From positions 310,001 to 374,000 of the forward strand of contig NZ_BHVV01000006.1 in NCBI RefSeq assembly GCF_003865015.1: 64,000 nt of DNA. The letters are read 5' to 3'. This DNA is from Sulfurisoma sediminicola. GTDB taxonomy: Bacteria; Pseudomonadota; Gammaproteobacteria; Burkholderiales; Rhodocyclaceae. This document shows, piece by piece, positions 53,268 to 64,000 of this stretch. The notes under the pieces are model-generated. The model did no database searches. It saw only the letters and a program-made list of their open reading frames with translations, and was not told the DNA's origin. The stretch's first letter is position 1. Every line of letters starts with the position of its first letter. Position numbers and translations under genes: made by a program.

Positions 53268-53495
53268 ATGGACACCCATCACCTCGCCGCGTGCGAGTTT
53301 CTCGCCAGCGTCATCCGCAACCAGCCGGAACTGCTGAAGGGCTTCACGCCGAACAAAGACAGCGGCGAGATGGTCGCGTCCTTCTGCTCCGGATTCATCG
53401 AGAAGTTCTCGGTCGCCCTGAAAGACTTCGACGAAGGTTCGAAGGAAGCGTCGCTCGACGCCTGGAGCTTCCTCAACATCAAGTCCGAACGCTGA
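53268..53495 (+). CDS. Small helical protein (75 aa)
   Basis: A 75-aa soluble helical protein (HHLAACEFLASVIRNQPELLKGFTPNKDSGEMVASFCSGFIEKFSVALKDFDEG). Family not recognised. It follows the previous tiny gene by 33 bp on the same strand and may be co-transcribed with it. Confidence 0.55.
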   Translation: MDTHHLAACEFLASVIRNQPELLKGFTPNKDSGEMVASFCSGFIEKFSVALKDFDEGSKEASLDAWSFLNIKSER

Positions 53496-53540
53496 AGCGA
53501 GGGCGCCAGCGCCCGCGGGCAGGGTTGGCGCGTCGGCGTC

Positions 53541-53735
53541 TCAGTCCGTGTAACGGACGAATCGGTTCGCCCGGTGGTAGGCCGGCAGGCCGTTGGCCTT
53601 GACGAATATCGCCTTGGCTACCTTCTCGTAGGGCATCAGATTGGCCGCGTCGGCGACTGCAGTCGGTATGGTGTCGCGTGTCTCCTTGACGGGGGGCGGG
53701 AAAAGCTCGTCCGGGATCTGGGTGGCGTCATTCAT
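53541..53735 (-). CDS. Tiny protein with FVKANGL motif (64 aa)
   Basis: A 64-aa protein, MNDATQIPDELFPPPVKETR, with AKAIFVKANGLPAYHRANRF near its end; paralogue of the 61-aa protein at 53049-53234 (same AKAxFVxAxGLxxY block). Function unknown. Convergent with the tiny genes before it. Confidence 0.55.
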   Translation of the reverse strand: MNDATQIPDELFPPPVKETRDTIPTAVADAANLMPYEKVAKAIFVKANGLPAYHRANRFVRYTD

Positions 53736-53949
53736 CGTCGCTGTCCTTTTCTTGTGGCGCCTTGTCGGCGTCATTCCCGGTCGCATGTGGCCGGCAACCA
53801 AGCCAGCATGCGCCCTTTCCCGCGAATAGCCAGGCATTTAAATAAATATGCCGGCTTGCAATCCGGGAATGCCGTGCGGGCCGGCGTCGACAGACGATCG
53901 CGCCTGCCCGGAACGGCAGCCGGACGACGGCACCGGCCAGGCCGACGGC

Positions 53950-54240
53950 TCAGGCGGTCTGGCGGCTGTCAGCCATTTCTGTCGCCCAGTGCTGCCAATG
54001 GCTGTCGATGTAGGCGGCGACCAGGCTCAGCACCGGATCATGGCTATGCCACTCGCTGTCGATGCGGAACTCGATGTTGGGAAAGCGTTTTGCGGCATGG
54101 TCGGCGATCGTGCGTGCCAGGGCCTGGGCTTCGACGCGGCCCAGTTCGCCCGCGTATTCGTAGGCTTCGGGACGGTCGCTGACGTAATAGACCGGGCGCG
54201 CGGCGCCAACGCCGGCGGTTTTCGGTGCGTCTCGCTTCAT
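53950..54240 (-). CDS. Small protein under a palindrome-overlapped promoter (96 aa)
   Basis: A 96-aa protein (VYYVSDRPEAYEYAGELGRVEAQALARTIADHAAKRFPNIEFRIDSEWHSHDPVLSLVAAYIDSHWQHWATEM), mixed alpha/beta, not recognised. It has a very strong ribosome-binding site (GGAGG, 7 bp before the ATG) and a clear sigma-70 promoter overlapped by a perfect palindrome, so it is probably regulated. Confidence 0.65.
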   Translation of the reverse strand: MKRDAPKTAGVGAARPVYYVSDRPEAYEYAGELGRVEAQALARTIADHAAKRFPNIEFRIDSEWHSHDPVLSLVAAYIDSHWQHWATEMADSRQTA

Positions 54241-54278
54241 GATGTGACCTCCGTTTCCGGGTCAAGGCCCGTACTTGA

Positions 54279-54312
54279 TCTATAGATTAAGTTGACAAGA
54301 ATTGTCAACTTA
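54279..54312 (-). promoter_or_regulatory. Promoter with overlapping 25-bp operator-like palindrome
   Basis: The palindrome TAAGTTGACA-N5-TGTCAACTTA (54288-54312, perfect 10-bp arms) contains the -35 TTGACA (54308-54303); 18 bp later comes TATAGA (54284-54279). A protein bound to the palindrome would block RNA polymerase. It lies 48 bp upstream of the 96-aa gene and 27 bp from the end of parC, and could also act as a weak terminator for neither gene, since no T-run follows. Confidence 0.7.
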
Positions 54313-54338
54313 TCGGGCCCGGAAGTCCGCGAGCGAAG

Positions 54339-58669
<4,331 letters not shown>

Positions 58670-58982
58670 GGGAGGGGATCAGCGGGGGCCGGAATCGGCC
58701 GCGAGGGCACGAATTATCGCCCGGCCCCCCGCCTTGGGGCGGAAGAAAGGGGGGCATTTTGGGCGGGTGATCGACCCTTTTCCCTCTAGCCGTCTGATTC
58801 GTCGCTGTTTTTTGTGTCAGGCGACTTTGGTTTCGTCGAGAGCCGCAGGTCTCGGATGCGCGTGAAATGCAGCAGCCGTCCACGAAATGACGTGCCGTCG
58901 CTCGCGGCGATATCGCCGCCGGCTACGGCGACGTGCTGCACCTTGACGTCATAGCCGGGCACGTGACGTCAGGCGCGGTCGC
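58670..58982. other. Region between parE and infA
   Basis: 313 bp: the promoter side of parE (58670-58785) is GC-rich with no strong promoter I can see; the part next to infA holds a short frame (next entry) of doubtful status. Confidence 0.4.
58786..58962 (-). CDS. Possible 58-aa protein or gene remnant
   Basis: A GTG-started frame downstream of infA on the same strand: VPGYDVKVQHVAVAGGDIAA, then SDGTSFRGRLLHFTRIRDLR and an acidic/polar end. It reads like a natural protein tail (beta-hairpin then helix), but a stop just upstream leaves only this short piece. Likely either a small gene or a truncated one. Confidence 0.3.
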   Translation of the reverse strand: MPGYDVKVQHVAVAGGDIAASDGTSFRGRLLHFTRIRDLRLSTKPKSPDTKNSDESDG

Positions 58983-59243
58983 TCAATGCTTGCGTCGTGC
59001 CGCCGGCGCGATGGGGCCGCGCCCTTCGATATGGCGGAAGGTGATACGCCCCTTGCTCAGGTCGTAGGGGGAGAGTTCCAGCGAGACCTTGTCGCCGGCG
59101 AGGATGCGGATGTGGTGCTTGCGCATCTTGCCGGCACTGTAGGCCACGAGCTTGTGACCGTTGTCGAGGGTGACGCGGAAGCGCGAGTCGGGCAGCACTT
59201 CTTCCACGACGCCATTCATTTCAAGGAGTTCTTCCTTGGCCAT
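58983..59243 (-). CDS. infA: Translation initiation factor IF-1
   Basis: An 86-aa S1-like OB-fold protein: [72 protein letters not shown], standard for IF-1; the C-terminal tail is slightly extended and basic. The ATG at 59243 has GGAGG at the right distance; the ATG at 59249 is too close to it. Confidence 0.96.
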   Translation of the reverse strand: MAKEELLEMNGVVEEVLPDSRFRVTLDNGHKLVAYSAGKMRKHHIRILAGDKVSLELSPYDLSKGRITFRHIEGRGPIAPAARRKH

Positions 59244-59272
59244 TGTCATACCTCCGGGCGAGGAAAATGGAA

Positions 59273-59298
59273 AGGCCCGGGAATACCGGGCCTAGCGG
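59273..59298 (-). terminator. Rho-independent terminator of the cold-shock gene
   Basis: AGGCCCGG-N5-CCGGGCCT, perfect 8-bp stem, followed on the minus strand by TTTCCATTTTCC. It lies between the cold-shock gene and infA. Confidence 0.7.
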
Positions 59299-59347
59299 AA
59301 CGGACTTGCCGGCATGGCCGCGGAGGCCATGCCTGACCAAGCGAAGC

Positions 59348-59554
59348 TTAGTCGTGCGGGCGGATGTTGGACGCCTGCTGGCCCTTGGGGCCGGTGGTGA
59401 CGTCGAAATCGACGCGCTGGCCTTCCTTCAGCGTCTTGAAGCCGCTGGACTGGATGGCGGAAAAATGGGCGAAGAGATCATCGCCGCCGTTTTCGGGGGT
59501 GATGAAACCGAAGCCCTTGGAATCGTTGAACCACTTCACAGTACCTGATGCCAT
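59348..59554 (-). CDS. Cold-shock protein (CspA family)
   Basis: A 68-aa cold-shock domain protein: [52 protein letters not shown], with RNP1 KGFGFI and RNP2 LFAHFS. Single-stranded RNA/DNA chaperone. The ATG at 59554 follows TGGAGA; the long leader upstream suggests post-transcriptional control. Confidence 0.95.
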   Translation of the reverse strand: MASGTVKWFNDSKGFGFITPENGGDDLFAHFSAIQSSGFKTLKEGQRVDFDVTTGPKGQQASNIRPHD

Positions 59555-59769
59555 GTCTTGAATCTCCAGAAAAAACAATAAAAGGGGATTGCCCCTTGCT
59601 TGGGGCGAAACTCAAGACGGCGGGGTGATGAAGGGTAAAGACCGCAGTTTGCTGCGGGTACAGAGCCGAACAACAACAGCACTACTTGAAGATCGCGACG
59701 CGCATAGTGGACTGCTTCCGCCGGAATAGCAATCTTTATTTTCAAAAGCTTAGCGAGATAGCAGCCGCT
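59555..59769 (-). promoter_or_regulatory. Long structured 5' leader of the cold-shock gene
   Basis: 215 bp between the cold-shock ATG and the next gene upstream. It contains hairpins GCCCC-N6-GGGGC (59591-59606) and CCGCAG-N4-CTGCGG (about 59642-59657) and an AT-rich stretch at 59715-59750 that may hold the promoter. Cold-shock genes often have long leaders that refold with temperature; that function is inferred, not seen. Confidence 0.45.
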
Positions 59770-60204
59770 TCAGGCGCGCGCCATGCGCTGCAGGCCGCGC
59801 ATCAGGCAGCCGAGCAGGGGCAGCTTGGCGTAGAGCTCCTCGGCGGCATCCCAGTAGTCGCGATGCAGCGTCACCCGCCCGACGTCGTCGAAGCGCAGGT
59901 GGGTGGCGCCGCGGGCGATCATGGCTCGCGCCGGCAGCGGCGCGCGGGTGCGGAAATGGAATTCCCACAGCAGCATGGCCCCGCCCACGGGTGGCGAGCC
60001 GACGAAGCGCGAGGTGACGACGAAGCGCGGCTCCGCAACCTGCACGAACATGTGGCGGAAGATGTTCTCGATGGCCGGCGGGCCGCGCACCTCGTTGAAC
60101 GGGTCCTTGAACTCGGCGTCGGCGGCGTAGAAGTCGGCGACCCGGTGCAGATTGTCGGGGGAGAGGGTCTCGAACCAGGCGATCAGTTCGTCAAGTCGCG
60201 TCAT
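59770..60204 (-). CDS. NTF2-like (SnoaL-type) protein
   Basis: A 144-aa cone-fold protein: LDELIAWFETLSPDNLHRVADFYAADAEFKDPFNEVRGPPAIENIFRHMFVQVAEPRFVV and MLLWEFHFRTR, DVGRVTLHRDYWDAAEELYAKLPLLGCLMRGLQRM. Binds or converts a small hydrophobic ligand in relatives. Last gene of the cfa-type operon; start overlaps the SDR stop by 14 bp. Confidence 0.85.
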   Translation of the reverse strand: MTRLDELIAWFETLSPDNLHRVADFYAADAEFKDPFNEVRGPPAIENIFRHMFVQVAEPRFVVTSRFVGSPPVGGAMLLWEFHFRTRAPLPARAMIARGATHLRFDDVGRVTLHRDYWDAAEELYAKLPLLGCLMRGLQRMARA

Positions 60205-60991
60205 GGCGGGTTCCGGTGAGGGTGTGGATCAGGGGGAAGTAGAGCGCGTCGGGCAGCAACGCCAGCGCCTTGAGCGCCCAGGACAGGCGGCGCGGAAAGT
60301 GAATCTCGAAACGGCCGCGGGCGAAGCCGGCGAGGATCTCGCGCACCGCCCGCCCGGCCGGGACCAGCGCCGGCATCGGGAAGTCGTTGACCGCGGTCAT
60401 CGGCGTCTCGACGAAGCCGGGATTGATGAGGAAGACGCCGAGCCCGCGCTGGGCCAGGTCGAGGTGCAGGGCACCCGCGAAGTAATTGAGCGCGGCCTTG
60501 CTCGTACCGTAGAGCAGCGCGCGCGGTAGCGGCCGGTAGCCGGCGACGCTGCCGACGAAGGCCAGGGCGCGCGGACTCCGGCTGCTGCCGTCGCCCCGGC
60601 GCAGCAGCCGCGGCACCAGCACCGCGGCGAAATGCATGGCGCCGCGCAGGTTGATGTCGAGCGTGGCATCGATGCGTGCGCCGTCGAATTCGCTCGCGCT
60701 CGCCGGGTGCCAGACGCCGGCGGCGTAGATCGCCACGTCGACGCCCTGCCAGAGATCATCGAGTTTGCGTGCCGCCGCTTCGAGGGCGGCAGGGTCGGCG
60801 GCGTCGCAGGGCAGGGCGAGGGATTGCGGCAGATCGGCGGCAAGTCGATCGAGCAATTCCCGGCGCCGCGCCGACACGGCCACCCGCGCGCCGCGCGCCG
60901 CCAGCTCGCGCGCCAGCGCTGCGCCGATGCCCGACGAGGCGCCGACGATCCAGACGCGCAGGCCCTGCCAGTCGGTGATGCGCGGATTCAT
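60191..60991 (-). CDS. Short-chain dehydrogenase of the cfa operon
   Basis: A 266-aa SDR: cofactor loop GASSGIG (17-23), NNAG variant IYAAGVW, catalytic Ser in FVGSVAGY and YxxxK in YGTSK, INPGFVETPMT near the end, and a hydrophobic C-terminus. Common partner of cfa, DUF3833 and NTF2-like genes. The ATG overlaps the DUF3833 stop (ATGA). Confidence 0.9.
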   Translation of the reverse strand: MNPRITDWQGLRVWIVGASSGIGAALARELAARGARVAVSARRRELLDRLAADLPQSLALPCDAADPAALEAAARKLDDLWQGVDVAIYAAGVWHPASASEFDGARIDATLDINLRGAMHFAAVLVPRLLRRGDGSSRSPRALAFVGSVAGYRPLPRALLYGTSKAALNYFAGALHLDLAQRGLGVFLINPGFVETPMTAVNDFPMPALVPAGRAVREILAGFARGRFEIHFPRRLSWALKALALLPDALYFPLIHTLTGTRHDAT

Positions 60992-61521
60992 GGCCGTTTG
61001 CGGAAGGACAGCGTGACCTCGCCCAGGGTGTAGCCGTACTTGCTCATCACCGAGCGGTTGAGCATGACCTGCTCGTCCATGAGGAACATCCAGTCGTCGA
61101 AGTCGACCTCGACGGTCTTGCCGTCGACCGGTAGCGCCAGCACGTAGCGCCAGCGCAGGGCATTGCCCGCCGCCTCGCCGCGGGCCTCGCCGATGACGTC
61201 GTCGGCGGTGCCGATAAAGCGGCCGCCGCCCTGGTCCTTGAGGGTCCACACGCGGCGGCTGGTGGTGCCGTCGGACCAGGTGAAGCGCTCGTCGAGCGTG
61301 CCGGTGTCGCCGGCCCAGCGCGCGTCGATGACGACGTGGAAGCGCTTGACCACCTCGCCGGAACGCTTCTGGAACATGCCCCAGCCGTCGAGCGTGCCGT
61401 TGAAATAGCGGCGCAGGTCGAGCTGCGGCGTGTCGGCGCGGTAACGCTCGACCTCGATGCCGGCGCAACCGGCAAGACCGAGCAGCGACAGGGTGGCCAG
61501 AACCATGCGTTTCCACATCAT
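60988..61521 (-). CDS. DUF3833 lipoprotein
   Basis: A 177-aa protein: lipobox LAGC (Cys19), then YRADTPQLDLRRYFNGTLDGWGMFQKRSGEVVKRFHVVIDARWAGDTGTLDERFTWSDGTTSRRVWTL, the DUF3833 signature, and DDWMFLMDEQVMLNRSVMSKYGYTLGEVTLSF. Probably outer-membrane lipid-binding barrel. Starts Met-Met with AAGGAG upstream, overlapping the MFS stop. Confidence 0.92.
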   Translation of the reverse strand: MMWKRMVLATLSLLGLAGCAGIEVERYRADTPQLDLRRYFNGTLDGWGMFQKRSGEVVKRFHVVIDARWAGDTGTLDERFTWSDGTTSRRVWTLKDQGGGRFIGTADDVIGEARGEAAGNALRWRYVLALPVDGKTVEVDFDDWMFLMDEQVMLNRSVMSKYGYTLGEVTLSFRKRP

Positions 61522-62786
61522 GCATCTCCTTCGAAGTCGCGGCGCCAGCGCCACAGCAGCGCCAGCGCCGCCAGTTTGAGAACCGCCGGCAGCAGGGCAT
61601 AGACGGCAGCCAGCGCGGTCAATGCCGCCGTATCGCCAGCGCCGACCTTGTAGCCGGCCAGCCCGAGCAGCGGCAGCGCCAGCCCCGCGGCCAGCGCGAG
61701 GTTCAGTTTGGTGACGAAATTCCACAGGCCGAAATAGGCCCCGGCACCGGCCACCGCGGTGGCGCCGCCGGCGGCATCCGTGACATCGCCGCGCGCCAGG
61801 CGGTCGGCCAGCAATGCCGGCGGCAGCGCCAGTTCGGCGCCGAGCGCGGCGCCGCTGGCGGCGCAGATGACGCCGAAGGCCACCGCATCGCCGGCATCGA
61901 GGAAGAAGGCCCAGACGAAGCTGGCCAGGGCCAGCGCCATGCTCGCCGCCCAGGCCGCGACCTTGCCGCGGCGTCGCGCCAGCGCCACCCAGCCCGGCAA
62001 CGCCAGCGCGCCGGCGAGGAAGTAGATGGCGAGGAAGGCGCCCTGCCAGGACTCCAGCTGCAGTACGTCGGCGATGTAGAACAGCACCAGCGTGGCCGGT
62101 ATCGCCGCGGCGATGCCGCCGACGGCGAGCACAGCGAGCAGCCGCCGGAACACGCGGTCGCGCAGCAGGGCGCCGAAAATGTCGGCGGCGGCTGCGGGCG
62201 CAGCACGCGCGGCCGGAGCACCGAGCAGGGTGACGAGCGCGGCGACCGCCAGCACCGGCACGAACACCCAGGCCAGTCGCCGCAGCCCCGGCGCGGCCTC
62301 GTCGGCGAGCAGCGCCGGCAGTGCCGCCGCGACCACGACGCCGGCCAGCGCGAATCCCTCGCGCCAGGCCGTGACCTGGGCACGCTGCTGGGTGCCGACA
62401 TCGACTTCGGCGCCCCAGGCGTGGTAGTTGATGCTGGCTAGGCTGAAGCCGGCGAAGGTCACTGCCAGCGCGGCGGCGAGCCAGCCGGCACCGGCTCCGG
62501 CCGGCGGCGTCAGCAGGCCGACCAGGCCCACGGCGAGCAGCGGTAGCGCCAGCAGGATGAGGCCGCGACGGTCGCCGCGGCGGCGACTCCAGCGGTCGCT
62601 CCAGGCGCCGATGAGCGGATCGACGACGGCGTCGAGGAGGCGCGCGGCGAGCAGCACGGTGCCGACCAGCGCCAGCGACAGGCCGACGTTCTCGGCATAG
62701 AGCCGCGGCACGTGGACGTAGAGCGGCAGCGCGGCGAAGGCCAGCGGAAAGCCCAGCACGCCGTAGGCCAGCAGGGCGCGTTGCAT
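61518..62786 (-). CDS. MFS transporter of the cfa operon
   Basis: A 422-aa, about 12-helix protein of the GPH-like branch: LLAARLLDAVVDPLIGAWSDRWSRRRGDRRGLILLALPLLAVGLV, FSLASINYHAWGAEVDVGTQQRAQVTAWREGFALAGV. Substrate unknown; position suggests lipid or fatty-acid related transport. ATG at 62786; longer frames are not coding. Confidence 0.87.
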   Translation of the reverse strand: MQRALLAYGVLGFPLAFAALPLYVHVPRLYAENVGLSLALVGTVLLAARLLDAVVDPLIGAWSDRWSRRRGDRRGLILLALPLLAVGLVGLLTPPAGAGAGWLAAALAVTFAGFSLASINYHAWGAEVDVGTQQRAQVTAWREGFALAGVVVAAALPALLADEAAPGLRRLAWVFVPVLAVAALVTLLGAPAARAAPAAAADIFGALLRDRVFRRLLAVLAVGGIAAAIPATLVLFYIADVLQLESWQGAFLAIYFLAGALALPGWVALARRRGKVAAWAASMALALASFVWAFFLDAGDAVAFGVICAASGAALGAELALPPALLADRLARGDVTDAAGGATAVAGAGAYFGLWNFVTKLNLALAAGLALPLLGLAGYKVGAGDTAALTALAAVYALLPAVLKLAALALLWRWRRDFEGDA

Positions 62787-62797
62787 GGTCAGGCCCT

Positions 62798-63310
62798 CTA
62801 GCCCTGCCCGAGCAGGCGGGCGCGCAGCGCCGGCTCGCGGGTACGCGGATCGAGCCAGATGGCGAAGAAGGTGCGGGCGAACTCGGGGTCGTCGACGCGG
62901 CCGGTCAGCCGCCCCTGGTGGTAGAACTCGGCACCGGCCTGCGGGCGGTGCACGCCGATGATCACCTCGCCCGGCCGCACGTCGGGAAACACCCGTTCGA
63001 GCGCAGTGCGCCAGCGCGCCAGGCGTTCGGCGTCGGTGCCGCCGAGGCGCTGCATCTCCTCGATGCTGGCCTGCACCAGCCGCTGCGCCGGAATGTCGCG
63101 GGCGTAGCGCAGCTCCAGGGCGTAGGCGCCATCGGCGCTCCAGCCCGCCGGCGGCGCCCACAGCCGCGCGTCGTACAGCTGGAAGCCGAACCAGCGCATC
63201 TCGCCCTGGCCGATCATCCGCCAGTCGCTGGCGATGCCGTCGAGGGCCCGCGCCGCCTGCATCAGCGCCGCCAGCATCGCGAACAGCAGGATGGCGCGGA
63301 ACGTGCCCAT
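62798..63310 (-). CDS. Chalcone-isomerase-like protein
   Basis: A 170-aa protein with signal peptide (AILLFAMLAALMQAARA) and chalcone-isomerase-like fold: GEMRWFGFQLYDARLWAPPAGWSADGAYALELRYARDIPAQRLVQASIEEMQRLGG, GEVIIGVHRPQAGAEFYHQGRLTGRVDDPEFARTFFAIWLDP. Bacterial members bind fatty acids rather than chalcones. Sits 2 bp after cfa. Confidence 0.87.
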   Translation of the reverse strand: MGTFRAILLFAMLAALMQAARALDGIASDWRMIGQGEMRWFGFQLYDARLWAPPAGWSADGAYALELRYARDIPAQRLVQASIEEMQRLGGTDAERLARWRTALERVFPDVRPGEVIIGVHRPQAGAEFYHQGRLTGRVDDPEFARTFFAIWLDPRTREPALRARLLGQG

Positions 63311-63312
63311 GC

Positions 63313-64000
63313 TCAGCGCCGTTCGAGCAGGTAGTGGTAGACGTCGGTGCTGCCGGCGCGGAAGCCGGCCTCGCAATAGGCGAGGTAGAAGCGCCAGAGG
63401 CGGCGGAAGCGATCGTCGAAGCCGTGGCTGGCGATCTGCGGCCAGGCCGCTTCGAAGCGATCGCGCCACAGCGCGAGGGTGCGGCCGTAGTCGCGGCCGA
63501 AGGCGAAGCGGTCGGCGACGCGAAAGTCGGCGCTGGCGGCACGCCGCTCGAACGCCGCGGGCGACGGCAGCATGCCGCCGGGAAAGATGTGGCGCTGGAT
63601 GAAGTCGGTGCCGCGGCGGTAGCTGGCGAACCGGTCGTCGGCGATGGTGATGGTCTGGATCGCGGCGCGCCCGCCCGGCTTGAGGCAGCGCGACAGCTGG
63701 CGGAAATACGCAGGCCAGTAGCGCTCGCCGACGGCCTCGAACATCTCGATGGAGACGATGTGGTCGTATTGCCCGGCGAGGTCGCGGTAATCGACCAGTT
63801 CGAAGGTCGCGCGGTCGTCCCAGCCGCCGGCGCGGGCGCGCTCGCGCGCGAATGCCAGCTGCGCGGGGGACAGGGTGATGCCATGCACGCGGCAGCCGTA
63901 GTCGCGCGTCGCCACCTCGGCGAAGCCGCCCCAGCCGCAGCCGATCTCGAGGATGGTGTCGCCGGGCCTGGGGTCGAGCCGGTCGAGCAGGCGCAGGTAC
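63313..64000 (-). CDS. cfa: Cyclopropane-fatty-acyl-phospholipid synthase (5' partial)
   Basis: The visible 229 codons form the C-terminal part: SAM motif I LEIGCGWGGFAE, ITLSPAQLAFARERARAGG, VSIEMFEAVGERYWPAYFRQLSRCLKPGGRAAIQTITI, DFIQRHIFPGGMLPSPAAF and YLAYCEAGFRAGSTDVYHYLLER. It adds a methylene from SAM across double bonds of membrane lipids. The N-terminus lies beyond the right edge. It heads the visible operon. Confidence 0.95.
   Translation of the reverse strand, partial: YLRLLDRLDPRPGDTILEIGCGWGGFAEVATRDYGCRVHGITLSPAQLAFARERARAGGWDDRATFELVDYRDLAGQYDHIVSIEMFEAVGERYWPAYFRQLSRCLKPGGRAAIQTITIADDRFASYRRGTDFIQRHIFPGGMLPSPAAFERRAASADFRVADRFAFGRDYGRTLALWRDRFEAAWPQIASHGFDDRFRRLWRFYLAYCEAGFRAGSTDVYHYLLERR

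Noticed and set aside
63521-63545. Match to the start of the mobA palindrome (AAGTCGGCGCTGGCGGC)
   Set aside because: It is part of conserved cfa coding sequence and lacks the second arm; a similar run also occurs in parC, so chance in GC-rich codons.

Overview
The window reads as ordinary chromosomal DNA of a high-GC betaproteobacterium. Rhodocyclales-type relatives such as Azoarcus, Thauera or Accumulibacter are my best guess, from gene content and from palindromic repeats of a kind common in that group. This is an inference from content only; no rRNA or other taxonomic marker is present. Genes are dense, on both strands, and often overlap by 4 bp. There is no phage, transposase or CRISPR array.

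Layout. 1-7.7 kb: two c-di-GMP proteins (PAS-PAS-GGDEF, cut by the window edge, and membrane GGDEF-EAL) around a molybdenum-cofactor pair (mobA, moaA), a NERD-helicase fusion and a HicA-like/ankyrin pair. 7.7-15.5 kb: a Crp-type regulator fused to two PilJ-N/NarX-like sensor domains, rdgC, a FemAB-like acyltransferase, a DsbA-family oxidoreductase, a DnaQ/GIY-YIG nuclease, a patatin lipoprotein and a WYL regulator. 15.5-22.4 kb: HU, a DsbA-like protein, an ECF sigma factor with a probable membrane partner, a MITE-like element, and small membrane and nuclease genes. 22.4-29.9 kb: a frameshifted small gene, a TrmO-like protein with a signal peptide, cupin, SDR, nitroreductase, MFS exporter, rhodanese, hemerythrin and phosphatase. 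30-43 kb: RNA modification (trhP, dusC), dinB, Sir2 deacetylase, several DUF proteins and an orphan solute-binding protein. 43-48.6 kb: an accessory-looking stretch of small envelope proteins between a tRNA-Asn 3' fragment and the intact tRNA-Asn. 48.6-59.6 kb: aromatic/aspartate aminotransferase, uvrB, a hemolysin-III-like protein, a cluster of tiny unknown proteins, parC-parE, infA and a cold-shock gene. 59.7-64 kb: an operon (cfa, chalcone-isomerase-like, MFS, DUF3833 lipoprotein, SDR, NTF2-like) of the type linked elsewhere to membrane-lipid modification under photo-oxidative or envelope stress; it runs off the right edge.

Points most worth a second look: (i) the Crp + double PilJ-N fusion, possibly a soluble one-component nitrate/nitrite-type sensor; (ii) two palindromic elements read in frame inside mobA; (iii) a 271-bp MITE-like element whose target CTAG supplies the stop codon of the gene before it; (iv) the tRNA-Asn 3' fragments, each with its own terminator, that may bracket a decayed island; (v) a family of tiny proteins between 52.9 and 54.2 kb, next to a perfect 10-bp-arm palindrome overlapping a promoter. 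Functions come from reading translated sequence for known motifs; no database search was run.
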